NCBI RefSeq assembly: GCF_033118175.1
Contig: NC_083704.1
Location: 51,672,501-51,736,500, forward strand
DNA length: 64,000 nucleotides
Direction of reading: 5' to 3'
Source: Dama dama
Taxonomy: Eukaryota > Chordata > Mammalia > Artiodactyla > Cervidae
Shown: in pieces, positions 23,437-34,803 of the stretch
How the letters are laid out: each line of letters begins with the position of its first letter
How positions within the stretch are numbered: the first letter of the stretch is position 1
Position numbers and translations under genes: made by a program
Notes under the pieces: model-generated
The model's input: the letters and a program-made list of their open reading frames with translations, nothing else
Databases searched by the model: none
Told to the model about the DNA's origin: nothing

Positions 23437-24096
23437 AGACTCATCTGAGCAGGGTCTATCCACATAAAACAAAAAAACTAAGGGCAGAGAAAGGAGCCCT
23501 TGGGGAGATGCAGGCAGGTCCTCTGTGTATACTAGACCAAACAAGGTCCAGTCTTCCTTCCTGATAGGTCACCTGCAACTGATGAGAGAGACGAAGTAAG
23601 AAACAGCATCACTGAGAATGACTTAAAGAGGGGAAAGGAAAAAAAGAGACACGTCAATACAGCAGTAAAGGCAAGAGCTATGAGCTCTAGGTATAGAAAG
23701 TCATACACCCCCCTTTTATCCTTGCTTTTTGTCGATTTATTTCTCTATTCCCTGGGAAGAACTTCACAGGAAAACAGAAAAAAGCAGCCAGAAGGAAACA
23801 GGGCAAAGGGCAGAAGAATCTCCCTCCAAACTGAACTCCACAGTACAGCCCTCCTACATCGCATTCTATCACCATGACTGAGAACCCTGTTCAAAGGTTC
23901 AATATTTTCCATGGTTTTATAAAACACAGGGTTATAAAAAACATAGCTGGAAATTCCAGGACTGATTCATCTCACAAGTGCGTGATATAAATGCTTGATA
24001 CGTCTTGTTTTTTCAGTTTCTAATTCAATAATCTGGGTATAGCACCCTCTTGGGACACTTAGATACACCACCCAGACCCCAGAAATAGTGTGAGAG
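23437..24096. other. unique sequence
   Basis: No gene or named repeat recognised. Three overlapping short frames near 23.7-23.9 kb lie on both strands and look like chance. Confidence 0.35.
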
Positions 24097-24222
24097 AGGC
24101 TCAGGAAAAATGATTTTGCTTCAAGGTCATTATGGTTTTCCACCATTATTGTATTTCAGTATAGGTTCTTTCAACTTTTATATAACCCTTCCTACTTGCC
24201 AACAATATTAACAGAATACAAA
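24097..24222 (+). repeat. dispersed duplicate, copy 2 (probable source)
   Basis: It shares 'aggctcaggaaaaatgattt' and about 125 bp with copy 1. It lies in otherwise unique sequence, which suggests that it is the donor. Confidence 0.85.
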
Positions 24223-25285
24223 TTTAAAAGGAGGGGGTTGTTACTTGTGATTCAATGGATGCAAGCATGTCAAGGGGAGTTTGCTATCACCCTACCCCAA
24301 AAGAACCCTTTCCCATTCATAATCAGAAACAGTCATCGAACTCAACAGATGAAGGAATCAGCTTTAGCAATTATTAGTCAACAAAGTATTAACTGACTTC
24401 CCACCGAGTGCAAGACCGTGTGCTGGTTCCTCGGTGTTGACAACAGGATAAAATGTCAGCCACCAAGATGCATTAACCTCAGGCAGGGAGCCACGCACAC
24501 ACACACACTGAGATGTGAGAGAAGGACAGCCAACCAGCCAATCCCTACCCTTAAGAAGACTAAACTGCAAGTGAGGAGGGGTGATGAAGTCATTTGGAAA
24601 AGACCTAGGAAGTGGGGACCAGCTCAAAGGGGCACATTCAACCCCATGGCCATCTTTTGGGCTGAAACAAGGGCGCACAGGGACAGGAGTCTCTTGAGTT
24701 CATCAGGGCGAGGTCACAGAGAAGTGAAGTCTGGGGGTAGGGAACCCACACACAGTATTGTGTCTGGAGAGGAGGGACAACCCATCTGTTGGGATGATGT
24801 GAGGATGCAGGCAGCAGCTACTGTAGTGAGTGTAGTTTTTATAAACAGCAGTTCACTGGCTCACAACTCAGTCCACTTTTGTAAAGAATTTTTATTATTT
24901 AGCTTACACACTTTATTTTTGCCTGTGGTATGATAATGAAAATGACAATTTTAAAACACACACACACAACTTAAGACACTTCCAAAAAGTATTTACACGG
25001 CTGTGTTTTATAAGCATAATTTTGTAGATTAGCACAAGTTTCTAAGTAACAGAAACTTGTATGGAGTATGGAAAGCTCCTCTCACAAAGGCTTATCACAG
25101 TCCCCAGAAGAACCTTTGAACTTAATCCTAACAGTTCTGATTTGTACCTTCTCTTGAACCAGGTACTGACTGCCCAGGGAATCAAATTTGTTGACTGTAC
25201 TGGGCTAAACATTACACAATCCGGAATCCTAGCCTATGTGTGATGTGTACCTGTGACTTGTAAAATAGCTGGGAGAAGACTCTAC
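24223..25285. other. mostly unique sequence
   Basis: Contains short (ca)n tracts near 24497 and 24954 and a weak L2/MIR-like piece near 24375-24470. A 60-codon frame at 25061-25243 has no recognisable family. No exon structure seen. Confidence 0.35.
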
Positions 25286-25575
25286 TTAGACTCCCCTGGT
25301 GGACCACTGGTAAAGAATCTGCCTGCCAATGCAGGGGACACAGGTTCAGTCCCTGGTCCGAGCAGATTCCACATGCCGCAGAGCAACTAAGCCTGCGTGC
25401 TGCAATTACTGAAGCCTGCACACCCTGGAGCCTGTGCCCTGCAACAAAAGAAGCCACTGCAATGCGAATCCCGTGCACCGCAACTGGAGAGCAGCCCCAC
25501 ATCACCACAACTAGAGAAAGCCCACACAGCTCCAAAGACCTAGGGCAGCCAAAAATACTAATTTTTTTAAAAAGA
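25286..25575 (+). mobile_element. ART2A/CHR-type SINE, sense
   Basis: Head 'ctcccctggtggaccactgg' and 'cacaggttcagtccctgg', then body 'cagagcaactaagcctgcg', 'cctggagcctgtgcc', 'agaagccactgcaatgcg' and 'ctagagaaagccc', with a T/A-rich end. The tRNA B box is mutated. Confidence 0.92.
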
Positions 25576-26159
25576 TCCTGTTTAGAGTTACACTGTTTCA
25601 ATTGCTTTGAGAATAAAACGGTTCTCCCTACACATTTTTAACAACTATCTTTTTCTCATCAGAAAATATTCTTCATAGAAATGGTGAAATCATACACACA
25701 CATACCTCTTACTATGCTCTAAAGAGACACACGGGTAATTGCCTGGAATCTATAGATGGTGAATAGTCTAAGACACTCAAACAGACATGAACAGGGAAGC
25801 TGCATCCACCTAGAAGAATTTTAAAGTCTGCCATATTTCCTCCTCTCCAGTTGTATGTGTGCCTTATCATTACTGGGGGTCACATTTCAGAGTTGTACTC
25901 CTGATCATAATTCTGGGACCTGAACTACTTTCTACCTGAACCAAAGATAACTCTCAGCTGATGACTGTTCTGGACTCCTTCCCCACCCCCACCCCACCCC
26001 CGCCCCACCAGCCACTGTCCTCTAGCTCTCATTCACAAACAAGATGGTAATGTTTAGCCTGTACCCTCATCCTGGGGTAATGTCTTTCTCTTATCAGTAG
26101 GCTCTGATTACTTTTCAGTCCACTGAATGTGGCCCTAAGGGGGAAAAAACCTATTCCCC
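25576..26159. other. unique sequence
   Basis: Only a C-rich stretch (about 25981-26010) stands out; no gene recognised. Confidence 0.35.
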
Positions 26160-26330
26160 ACTCCTAACTCTTTCAAGCTGTGTGACCTTAGCATGGCACT
26201 TAACCTCTCTGAGCCTCCCCTAAAGTACAGATAACAATGGCACATGCCTCCTAGGATTAAGTGGGACAACACACATACACTGCTCAGACTACAGTGCAAA
26301 CAGGAACACTCATCAAAATGTTTGCACCTT
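26160..26330 (+). repeat. MIR SINE, sense
   Basis: 'caagctgtgtgaccttagcatggcacttaacctctctgagcctcc' then 'cctcctaggattaagtgggacaa' is a well-kept MIR core. Confidence 0.82.
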
Positions 26331-26415
26331 GTTTTATGTCCCTGGATATGTTTTAGTGTCTCTGGTTAATAGTAAATGGGAACTTGAATAGAATTTGTAT
26401 CCTGCTGTTGTGGCC

Positions 26416-26435
26416 GGGGGGGGGGGGGGGGGGGG
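26416..26435 (+). repeat. pure G20 homopolymer
   Basis: Twenty consecutive G, followed by 'cggtcggggagag'. Very uncommon in mammalian DNA outside polymorphic tracts; it could form quadruplex or triplex structures or be a sequencing/assembly length artefact. Confidence 0.9.
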
Positions 26436-26843
26436 CGGTCGGGGAGAGTGCTCATCAAACACTAGCTCCCAACGACATGGCAGGGGGATGTGGTTACAAA
26501 CAGCAGCGGTAGTAATATTTCCATTACCTCCACCAGTATGTCTTTGATGAGTGGTAGTGATTTGCTCTTAAAATAAGGGGTAACAGGGAGAGAGCAGAGG
26601 TGCTCCTGGAGGCTCTGCAGCCAGGTGGTGATGTGGAGGGACAGTGTAAACTTTTTTTTTTTAATAACTCAATAACTAAGAAACAGGGACTGTGTGAAAC
26701 ACAAGCCTAGCCTAATTCGGTAAGTTCCAGAAATTAGGGATTTATTTAAAACTTCACTGAAATGCTCCACTAATTTGTATCAAGTTCATTCTGAATGACT
26801 GTGTCAACTAGAATACATTCACATAAATAAAACAGCATTATTT

Positions 26844-27011
26844 CATTTTTTAAATTACTGATTGATTGATGTGGTTTTGCCAGGTCTTAGCTGCAGCATG
26901 CGGGATCTTTAGTTGTGGCATGCAGGATCTATTTCCCAGTGCAGGGATTGAACCTGGGCCCCCTGCATTGGGAGCATGGAGTCTTAGCCACTGGACCACC
27001 AAGAAGTCCCC
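26844..27011 (-). mobile_element. CHR-type SINE, antisense, 14-bp target duplication
   Basis: Bounded by aaacagcattattt (26830-26843) and aaacagcattactt (27012-27025). The plus strand reads the reverse complement of the tRNA-derived SINE: 'ggttttgccaggtcttagctg', 'cagtgcagggattgaacctgg' and 'cttagccactggaccacc'. Confidence 0.93.
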
Positions 27012-27199
27012 AAACAGCATTACTTTAAACTGTTTTCTAAGCTAAGACAGTGTTTCCCTGTAGTGGTTCTTAGTGTCCCTCCTTTAATGCATGTGCAGGC
27101 AGCTTGATTTGTGTCTGCAAGTAATTTTTTAGTGCGCCTGAGAGCTTTTAACATAACTTTGAAGCAACTGTACTCTTATATCAGGTCAGCCCTGCACCG

Positions 27200-27350
27200 T
27201 TTTGTCTTGTGTTTATTAAGCACCCAGCAGGTAAAGATACAGCGGGGACACACAGAAGAATAAAGCATAGTTACTGGCCTGAAGAAGTTTATAGTTTAGA
27301 AAGGAAGGAAATTCACAGGAATACTAAATCTTTTATAAAGTGTATCATGG
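27200..27350. repeat. possible L2 fragment
   Basis: 'gtttattaagcacccagcag...acagcggggacacacagaag...ctggcctgaagaagtttatagt' resembles the L2 3' region. Diverged. Confidence 0.4.
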
Positions 27351-27531
27351 AAATGAGGAGTTTAAGACAGCAGCACAAGAAAAGCCTGAACTTACCTCCT
27401 TCTATGGACACAACAGATTGACAGCTACATATGGAATAGCTTTCTCTGAAAAGGACCCAAGGACTACATAAACAGTGGCTTCATAACAAAATACAGAGAT
27501 GCGCCAACACTAGTAAGAGGCAGAGACTCAG

Positions 27532-27638
27532 TCTCACCCGGGAACCCCCGAGGGCTATGGTGTCCCATGGTAGGGAAGGGATAGACAAAACACAGAACTT
27601 CCCCTCGAGGAGTGAAAGGGCTATGTCACACATTTGGT

Positions 27639-27679
<41 letters not shown>

Positions 27680-27837
27680 CCCCCAAAATGTCTCACCCAG
27701 GAACCCCCGAGAGCTATGGTGTCCCACAGTAGGCAAGGGATAGACAAAACACAGAACTTCCCCTCGAGGAGTGAAAGGGCTATGTCACACATTTGGTCTC
27801 ACACACACACACACACAGACAAAGAGCCCCCAAAATG
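27532..27837 (+). repeat. two tandem 5' UTR units (159 and 147 bp) of L1 copy A
   Basis: Unit 1 is 27532-27690, unit 2 is 27691-27837, both starting 'tctcaccc.ggaacccccga' and ending 'gagcccccaaaatg'. Each holds a (CA)n run: 18 copies at 27641-27676 and 9 copies at 27800-27817. Unit 2 has a 6-bp extra 'acaaag'-type step. They differ at few other positions. The position immediately upstream of L1 5' UTR sequence suggests a monomer duplication. Confidence 0.92.
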
Positions 27838-29174
27838 TCTGCTTTCTAAAATGAATAGGGATTAAGTCTAGGGAACCAAAGAACTGTAGAGAACTGAGAA
27901 TCAGCTCTTAAAGGTGGTACAGACCATGGACCCTGAGACCCAGTAAAGAACCAACAGTGTGGAAAGCGCCAGGACCGTAAGTGAGGGAGAACCACCCACT
28001 AACCCCACAGCAGCTGCCGGAAAGGCAGGAATCTTCAGGAACTTCCTCTGGGGTTCATCTCACTCTGACTTGCTGGTGACAGAGTGGGCGGACACGATGG
28101 GCCAGCACCACCCCGCCCCCATGACGCAGCAGCGCAGGCCTGCCACGGCCGTGGGGCACACAGTCCCCACGAGGGGTGCCCCGAGCCCTGCGCCCTGACG
28201 GCCAGAGGAGACTGCACTTCCAGACCACAGATCACCTCCAGTAACACTACACCTTCAAGACTGGGAGAGGCAGCCCTTTCATCTAATACATACAGACAAA
28301 TAAAAAGAGTCAGGCAAAATGAGGTGACTTAGGAAGTTGTTCCCAGACCAAAGAAAAAGACAAATTCCCAGAAAAAGAAACACCCTAACAAAATGGAGAT
28401 AAGCAACCTAATTTATAAAGGATTCAAAGTAATAGTCATAAATGTCCTCACTGACCTCAGAAGAACAATGGATGGACACAGTGATAACTTCAAAGATATA
28501 CAAAATACAAGAAAGTAACAAACAGAGGTTATGACTGAACTGAAAAATACAACTGAGGGGCTCAACAGCAGACTGGATGAAGTAAAAGCACAAACCAGCA
28601 AGCTAAAGACAAAGCAATGGGAATCACTCACCCAGGGCAGCAAGATGAAAAAATAATTTTTAAAAGGGAGGAGACCTTAAGGGACCTCTGGGACATCATC
28701 AAAGCAGGATAACATTCACATTGTAGGGGTTCCAGAAGAAGAGAGAAAGGGTCAGAAAAAATATTTGAAGAAATTATGGCAGAAACTTTCCTAAGCTGGG
28801 AAAGGAAACAAATATACAGCTCCAGGAAGCTCATAAAGTTACAAATAAAATGAATCCAAAAAGAACCACACCAAGACACATTATAATTAAAACAGTAAAA
28901 GTTAAGGATAAAGAGAATCTTAAAAACAGCAAGAGGAAAACAACTTATTATATTCAAGGGAAACCCCACAAAACTATTATTCAGTTGAAACTGTCTAGGT
29001 CAGAAGGGCATGGCATTATATAATCAAAAGGCTGAAAGGAAAAAACTAACAACCAAGCATCCTCCACCTAGCAATGTTATCTTTCAGAATTTAAGAGATC
29101 AAGAGTTTCCCAGACAAGCAAGAGATAAAGGACTTCATCACCAGCCCTACAAAAAAATGTTAAATGAATTTTTT

Positions 29175-29369
29175 TTTAATTTTAAGAATGGTATTTTTAT
29201 GGAGAATGTGATATGATATCACATCTCCATCACACCAACTGTTCATTATGTGAAGTCGCTCAGTCATGTCTGACTCCTTGCGACCCCATGGACTGCAGCC
29301 TACCAGGCTCCTCAGTCCATGGGATCCTCCAGGAAAGAGTTCTGGAGTGGGTTGCCATTTCCTTCTCCA
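29175..29369 (-). mobile_element. Bov-A unit SINE, antisense, inside L1 copy A
   Basis: Direct repeats 'taaatgaatttttt' at 29161-29174 and 29370-29383 bound it. The plus strand of the right part (29248-29369) is the reverse complement of one Bov-A unit ('gtgaagtcgctcagtcatg' to 'gccatttccttctcc'). About 70 bp of tail-like sequence at the left contains a 17-nt near-palindrome (tgtgatatgatatcaca). Confidence 0.88.
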
Positions 29370-29592
29370 TAAATGAATTTTTTAAGCAGAAAAGGCCATA
29401 ATTAAAATCACATGAAAGAAAAAAATTTCACTGGTAAAGGCAAATATGTAGTAAAGGTAGTAGATCAACTACTTAAAAAGCTCGTATGAAAGTTAAACAA
29501 AAGTAGCAAAAATCGGTAATTACAATATCTACTTGAGGGGAAAAGATACAAATTCATAAATTATGAAATATGGGGAGAGAATAGAGTTTACA

Positions 29593-30825
29593 TCAGATTG
29601 GTACAAAAGTAACTGTGGTTTCAGACCATGAATTTTAAATCATTAAACTAGACTCAAAAACATCTTTATTAATCAAAATAGGAACCATTACAATCAAACA
29701 TTTTTGCCAATGAGAATCCGTCCTTTGGGATTCAACAAACTCTTGGAAAGCATTTTCTGCCTCCTGCTGGTTGTGGAAGCATTCTCCCTGCAAAAAGTTG
29801 TCAAGATGATTGAATAAGTGGTAGTCGGTTGGTGAGAGGTCAGGTGAATATGACGGATGAGGCAATACTTTTGTAGCTCAATTCATTCAACTTTTGAGGC
29901 ATTGATTGTGCAATGTATGGTCGGGTGTTGTCGCGGAGAACTGGGCCCATTCTGTTGATCAGTATCAGCTGAAGCATTGCAGTTTTCGATGCACCTCATT
30001 GACTTGCTGAGCATACTTCTCCTATGTAATGGTTTCACCAGGATTCAGAAAGCTGTAGTGGATCAGACAGGCAGCAGAACACCAAACAGTGACCATGACC
30101 TTTTTTGGGTTCAAGTTTCGCTTTTGGAAGTGCTTTGGAGCTTCTTCTGGGTCCAACCACTGAGCTAGTTGTCACCAGCTGTCATACAAAATCCATCTTT
30201 CGTTGCAGGTCTCAAACCAATCAAGAAACACTTCGTCGTTGTTGCGTAGAGTAAGAGACTGTGACACTTCAAAACAACAATTTTTTGATTTGTGGTCAGC
30301 TCATGAGCACCCACTTATCGAGCTTGTTCACCTTTCCAATTTGCTTCAGATGTTGAATGACCACAGAATGGCTGATGCTGACTTCTGTGGCAACTTCTCA
30401 TGTAGTTGTAAGAGGATCAGCTTTGATGTGCTCTCCATTGATCGCTGTCAACTTCCGATGGCTAGCCACTGTGCTCCTCATGTTCAAGGTTCTCGTCTCC
30501 TCTGCAAAATTTCTTTGTGAACCACCACTGCACTGCACATTCATTAGCAGTTCCTGGGTGAAATGCACTGCTGATGTTGCAAGTTGTCTCCGATGGTTTA
30601 CAACTCATTTTGAACTTGAATAAGAAAATCACTTGAATTTTCTTTTTGTCTAATATCGTTTCTATAGTCTAAAATAATTATGAACAACAAATAATAAGTT
30701 ACACAGAAAAACAAAGATATGTGCATTAAAATGGTGTATAACATAACCACATTTAACAATGTATTCCAATGTCAAAGGGTGAAGTTCAGTAATGCAAAAC
30801 TGCAATTACTTTCACACCAACCTAA
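29593..30825 (-). mobile_element. mariner transposon 1, Hsmar1-like, inside L1 copy A
   Basis: The terminal repeats are tcagattggtacaaaagtaa (left) and the inverted ttactttcacaccaacctaa (right), 1233 bp apart. The right flank is TA (30826-30827) and the left is CA, a mutated TA. The transposase is on the minus strand. Its C-terminal end (29635-29865) keeps YSPDLSPTDYHLF with the third catalytic aspartate of the mariner D,D34D triad, then NFLQGECFHNQQEAENAFQEF. The rest is broken into other frames, so the element cannot make enzyme. The family is the cecropia-type (Hsmar1/MADE1) mariner by terminal sequence and protein motif. Confidence 0.93.
29635..29865 (-). pseudogene. mariner 1 transposase, C-terminal fragment
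   Basis: Seventy-six codons remain open. They contain the PDLSPTDYHLF box, which holds the third catalytic aspartate of the mariner triad, followed by the C-terminal NFLQG...AFQEFVESQ segment. Stops and frameshifts upstream separate this piece from the DNA-binding half (near 30300-30650), so it is a relic. No host use is indicated, since nothing shows selection or a fused domain. Confidence 0.85.
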
Positions 30826-30944
30826 TAGACTACATTCGAACACAGGTGACCATCACCTTAGGATAAACTACCATATGTGTGTGTGTGAACATATTGTTAT
30901 ATATATGTTGCTATATATGAACCTCATAATAACCAAAAACTAAA

Positions 30945-31178
30945 AATTTGTAACGCATGTAAGTTAAGTTGCTTTGGTCATGTCCAACTCTTGGCAAGCC
31001 TATGGACTGAAGCCCACCAGGCTCCTCTATCCATGGGATTATCCAGGCAAGGATACTGGAGTGGGTTGCCATGCCCTCCTCCAGGGGATCTTCCTGACCT
31101 AGGGATCTTCCCCACGTCTCTTATGTCTCTTGCATTGGCAGGCAGGTTCTTTATCACTAGCACCACCTGGGAAGCCCC
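30945..31178 (-). mobile_element. Bov-tA SINE, antisense, inside L1 copy A
   Basis: The plus strand shows 'agttgctttggtcatgtccaac', 'aggcaaggatactggagtgg', 'cttcctgacctagggatc' and '...caccacctgggaagcccc', the reverse complement of Bov-tA. A duplicated 'gtctcttatgtctcttgc' sits at about 31115. L1 sequence continues on both sides; the left limit (tail) is uncertain. Confidence 0.9.
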
Positions 31179-33340
31179 AAAACTTATACTAGATACACAC
31201 AAAAGAGAAAGGAATCCAAACACAAAACTAAAAAAAGTCATCGAACCACAAGGAAAAAGAACAAGAAAAAAGGAAGAAAAACTGCAAAAACAACCATAAA
31301 AAAAAATCAACAAAATGGCAATAAGTCATATCTATCAATAACTACTATAAATGTAAATGAAGACTAAGTTCTTTAATCAAAACAAGAGTAGCTGAATGGA
31401 TTAAAAAAACAAGACTCACCTAAATATTGTCTACAAGAGATCCACTTCAGATCTAAACACATATAACACAGACTGAAAGTGAAGAAATGGAAAAAGATAT
31501 TCCATGCAAATGGAAATGAAAGCTGGGGCAGCAATACCTGTATCAGACAAAACAAGCTTTAAAGCAAAGACAAGGTAGTGCATTACACAGTGATCAACCC
31601 CAACAACAGGACTCGACATTCGTAAACACACAGACACCCACGCAGAAGCACCTACATACATAAAACAGCTGTTAACAGACATAAAGAGAAAAAATAACAG
31701 CAATACAATAATAGCAGGAAACTTTAATACCCTACTTAAATCAATGGCTAGAAAGACCATTCAGACACAAAATCAACTCAAAAAACACATTAGACTAGGC
31801 TTACCTTGGTAAATAGACCCAGAACATTTGAACCAAAAACAGCAGAATGTGCATTCTTTTCAACAGCAGGTGGAACATTCTCCAGTACAGATCCCATGTT
31901 AGACCACAAAGCAGGTCTCAATAAATTGAAGACTGATATCATATCAAGCATCTTTTACAACAACAGTATGAAACTAGATATTAATAGCAAGATGACACAC
32001 AAACATATGGAGATTAATAGGTTATTAAACAACCAAGAGGCAAACAAAGAAATCAAATAGGAAATCAAAGGACTCCTTGAAACAAATGAAAATAAAAATA
32101 CAATGTTCCATAAAACCCACAAGACACAGCAAAAGCAGTTTTAAAAAGAAAATGTGTAGCAATATAAGCTTACCTCAAGAAACAAGAAAAATCTCAAATA
32201 AACTATTTTTACAAGTAAAGAAACTATAAAAAGTAAAACACACAAGGCCCAAAGTTAGGAGAAATCAGAGTGAGACTGAAACAAAGACTAAAGCAATGGA
32301 GAATACCAATAAAATTAAGATCTGGTTCTTTGAAAAGACAAAATTGATAAATCTTCAGTAAGTCTTATCAAGAAAAAGAAAAAAAAAAGCAAGACCCCAA
32401 ATAAATAATACCAGGAATGACAGAAGAGAAATTACAACCAATATCACACACACAAAAAAAGGATAATAAGAAAATACTATGAAAAATAATACATCAACAA
32501 ATAGGACAATCTAGAAAAAGTTGATAAATTCCTAGAAAAACACAAGTTTCTAGAACTAAATCATGAATAAATCAATTACTAATAATGAAAACAATCAGTG
32601 GTCAAACAACTCCGACAAACTAAATCCAGGACTAGATGGCTTCACAAGTGAATCCTACCAAACATTTAAAAAGGAGTTAATACCTATCTTTCTAAAACTA
32701 TTCCAAATAATTGAAGAGGAAGGTCTGATTCCAAACTCATTTTTATAAAACAGCATAACCATGATATCAAAAAGAAAATTATAAGCCAACATCACTGATG
32801 AATTTAGATGCAAAAATCCTCAACAAAACACTAGCAAACCAAATCCAGTGATATAGTAAAAGGATCATACATCATAATTAACTAGGATTTATTTCAGGGA
32901 TGCAAGGATAGCTCAATATCTGCAAATCAATGTGCTATACCACATTAATGAGGGATAAAAATCATATCTTGATCACAATAGATGCATAAACAGTTTTTGG
33001 CAAAATTCAACATCCCTCTATAATTTTAAAAACTCTCACCAAACTGAGTAGAGAGGCAATATGACTCAACATAATAAAAGTTACATATGACAAAACCCAC
33101 AGCTAACATCTTTACTCAATGGTGAAAAGCTAAAATCTTTTCTTCTAAGATCAGAATTAAGACAAGGATAACCATTCATATCACCCCTTCTACCAAGAGG
33201 GTATTAGAAGTCCTAGCCACAGCATCTAGGCAAGAAAAAGAAATACAAGGCATTTAAATTGGAAAGGAAGAAGTAAAACTGTCACTGTTTGCAAATGACA
33301 TGATACTATATATTAAAAAACCCTAAAGATGCCACCAAAA

Positions 33341-34500
33341 AGGGCCCCAGCCCTACCCACCAATGAAGAGACACCAGCCCCAGCACAACCATAACTGCAC
33401 CCTGCTGTGGCAAGACCCTGGCCACAGACCAGCAATCCACAACCAGCCCCCCGACCTACTGGGCCCAACGACCACCCACTGGCAGAGCAATACCAGGCCT
33501 GGGACACCTTGTGCCCCTGGGCCAACCACCACAGAGTCAGACCCCACTCAGCAGGGGGCTGACACAAGCTTCAGGACCCTCTGGGCCTCACAATCAGCTG
33601 TGTGAGAAAACAGCTCCTCCTACCGGCAGTCTGACATTAGCTCTGGGATCCATGAGCCTGCCGCCAGAGACTCCAGGACCCAACTTCACCCACCAGTGGG
33701 CAGGAACGAGCCCCAGAAACCCCAGGGCCCCAGTCATACACACCAGCAGGTGGACACTAGCCCCAGGAGCACAACAGCCCTGCAGCCTGCCTTGTCAGGA
33801 CCCAGTCAACACACCAGCCCGCCAGCACCAGGCTGGGGACCCAGCATGTTCCAGCTCTGCCCACTAGCAGGCCAACTCCATTCTGGAACATCTTGACCCC
33901 TTCAGTCTACGGCCCTTGGAGCCAACTCCACTCACAGCAAACAGACACCTGCTTTGGGATCCCTAGAATCCTGCAGTCAGAGGCTGGGGGCCAAGCTCCA
34001 CCCACCAGTAGAAACAGCACTGGCACCTCCTGGGCCCCAGCCCAACCCACCAGCAAGCCAACACCAGCTCTGAGATACCTTGAACTCCTCAACCAGCCAC
34101 CTCAGGATCCAATCCCACCCTCCAGCCCCAAAGTGGGCAAGCACCAGCTATGGGACACTCTGGAACCCACAGCCAGCCATGTCAGGAACTGATACACCCC
34201 CAACCCCAAACCCCAAACAAAATAGCATGCCAACACTAGGTCTAGGAAGACTCAGTTCTGCAATCATCCACCTCAGGACCCAGCTCTGCCCCACCAGTGA
34301 GCCAGCATTAGCCCTGGGACCTGCCAGGGTTCCACAACCAGCTGCGTCATGACTTGGCCCTACCAACCAGTGTCCAGCAGCCTCCACACAAGGCAGGGCC
34401 TGGCAAACAACCAGATTAGGGGCCAGTCACGACTACCAGGCGGCCCACAGTAGTCGGCCCACCACAAAGGAGGACCCAGGCAGCCCACAGAGGGGGCACT
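33341..34500 (+). promoter_or_regulatory. C-rich degenerate tandem array, L1 copy B 5' UTR
   Basis: About 1.2 kb of C-rich DNA built of roughly 75-85-bp degenerate units. Each has 'aggacccagc.c', 'ccaccag..ggc', 'ca.caccagctctgggac' and 'cagccatgtc'-type steps (for example near 34100, 34185 and 34270). It ends where L1 5' UTR/ORF1-region sequence starts, so by position it is the L1 promoter region. Activity cannot be judged. Long plus and minus frames here are composition artefacts. Confidence 0.6.
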
Positions 34501-34803
34501 CCTGGAGCATGTGGCTCGGTGACCAGAGGGAAGTGCACTGCTGGGATTCATAGGCCATATCCTATAGAAGCTCACTTCACAAAGGTCAGGAAACATAACC
34601 AACCCAGTAGAAACACAGAAATAAAAACAGCAAATTAAGAAACACGAGTCAACAGAGGAACATGTTCCAAATGAAGGAACAAGATAAAACTTTAGAAGAA
34701 CAACTAAATGAAGTAGCGATGGGCAATCTACTTGAGAAAAAATTCAAGCTAATGATCAAAAAGATGATCAAAGAACTTGGGAGAAGAGTTGATAAACAGA
34801 ATG

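Larger units (their letters stand above)
27470..33340 (+). mobile_element. L1 copy A: 5' UTR, ORF1 region and part of ORF2, sense
   Basis: 5' UTR about 27470-28370, including a tandemly doubled 159-bp unit (27532-27837) and a CpG-rich part (about 28080-28200). The ORF1-region signature 'atggagataagcaacctaat' is at about 28392, then 'acattgtaggggttccagaag' near 28720 and 'acaccaagacacattataatta' near 28870. ORF2 N-terminal similarity resumes at 31180 ('caagagatccacttcag'). RT steps follow near 32620 ('gactagatggcttcacaagtg') and 33285 ('gtttgcaaatgacatgatac', the FADD-type RT box with one change). The copy stops abruptly at about 33340. It is split by the SINE at 29175, the mariner at 29593 and the Bov-tA at 30945. 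Many stops; dead. Confidence 0.85.

Noticed and set aside
27532..27837. Direct repeats considered as a CRISPR-like or satellite array
   Set aside because: Only two units, contiguous without unique spacers, in a mammalian L1 context.
27557..27865. 102-codon frame with a repeated His-Thr-rich stretch
   Set aside because: It follows from the (CA)n runs and the 159-bp unit duplication in the L1 5' UTR; no family, no selection signal.
33313..34602. Several overlapping 60-118-codon proline/threonine-rich frames on both strands
   Set aside because: C-rich tandem repeats avoid stop codons by composition. Frames occur on both strands at once, so they are not evidence of coding.
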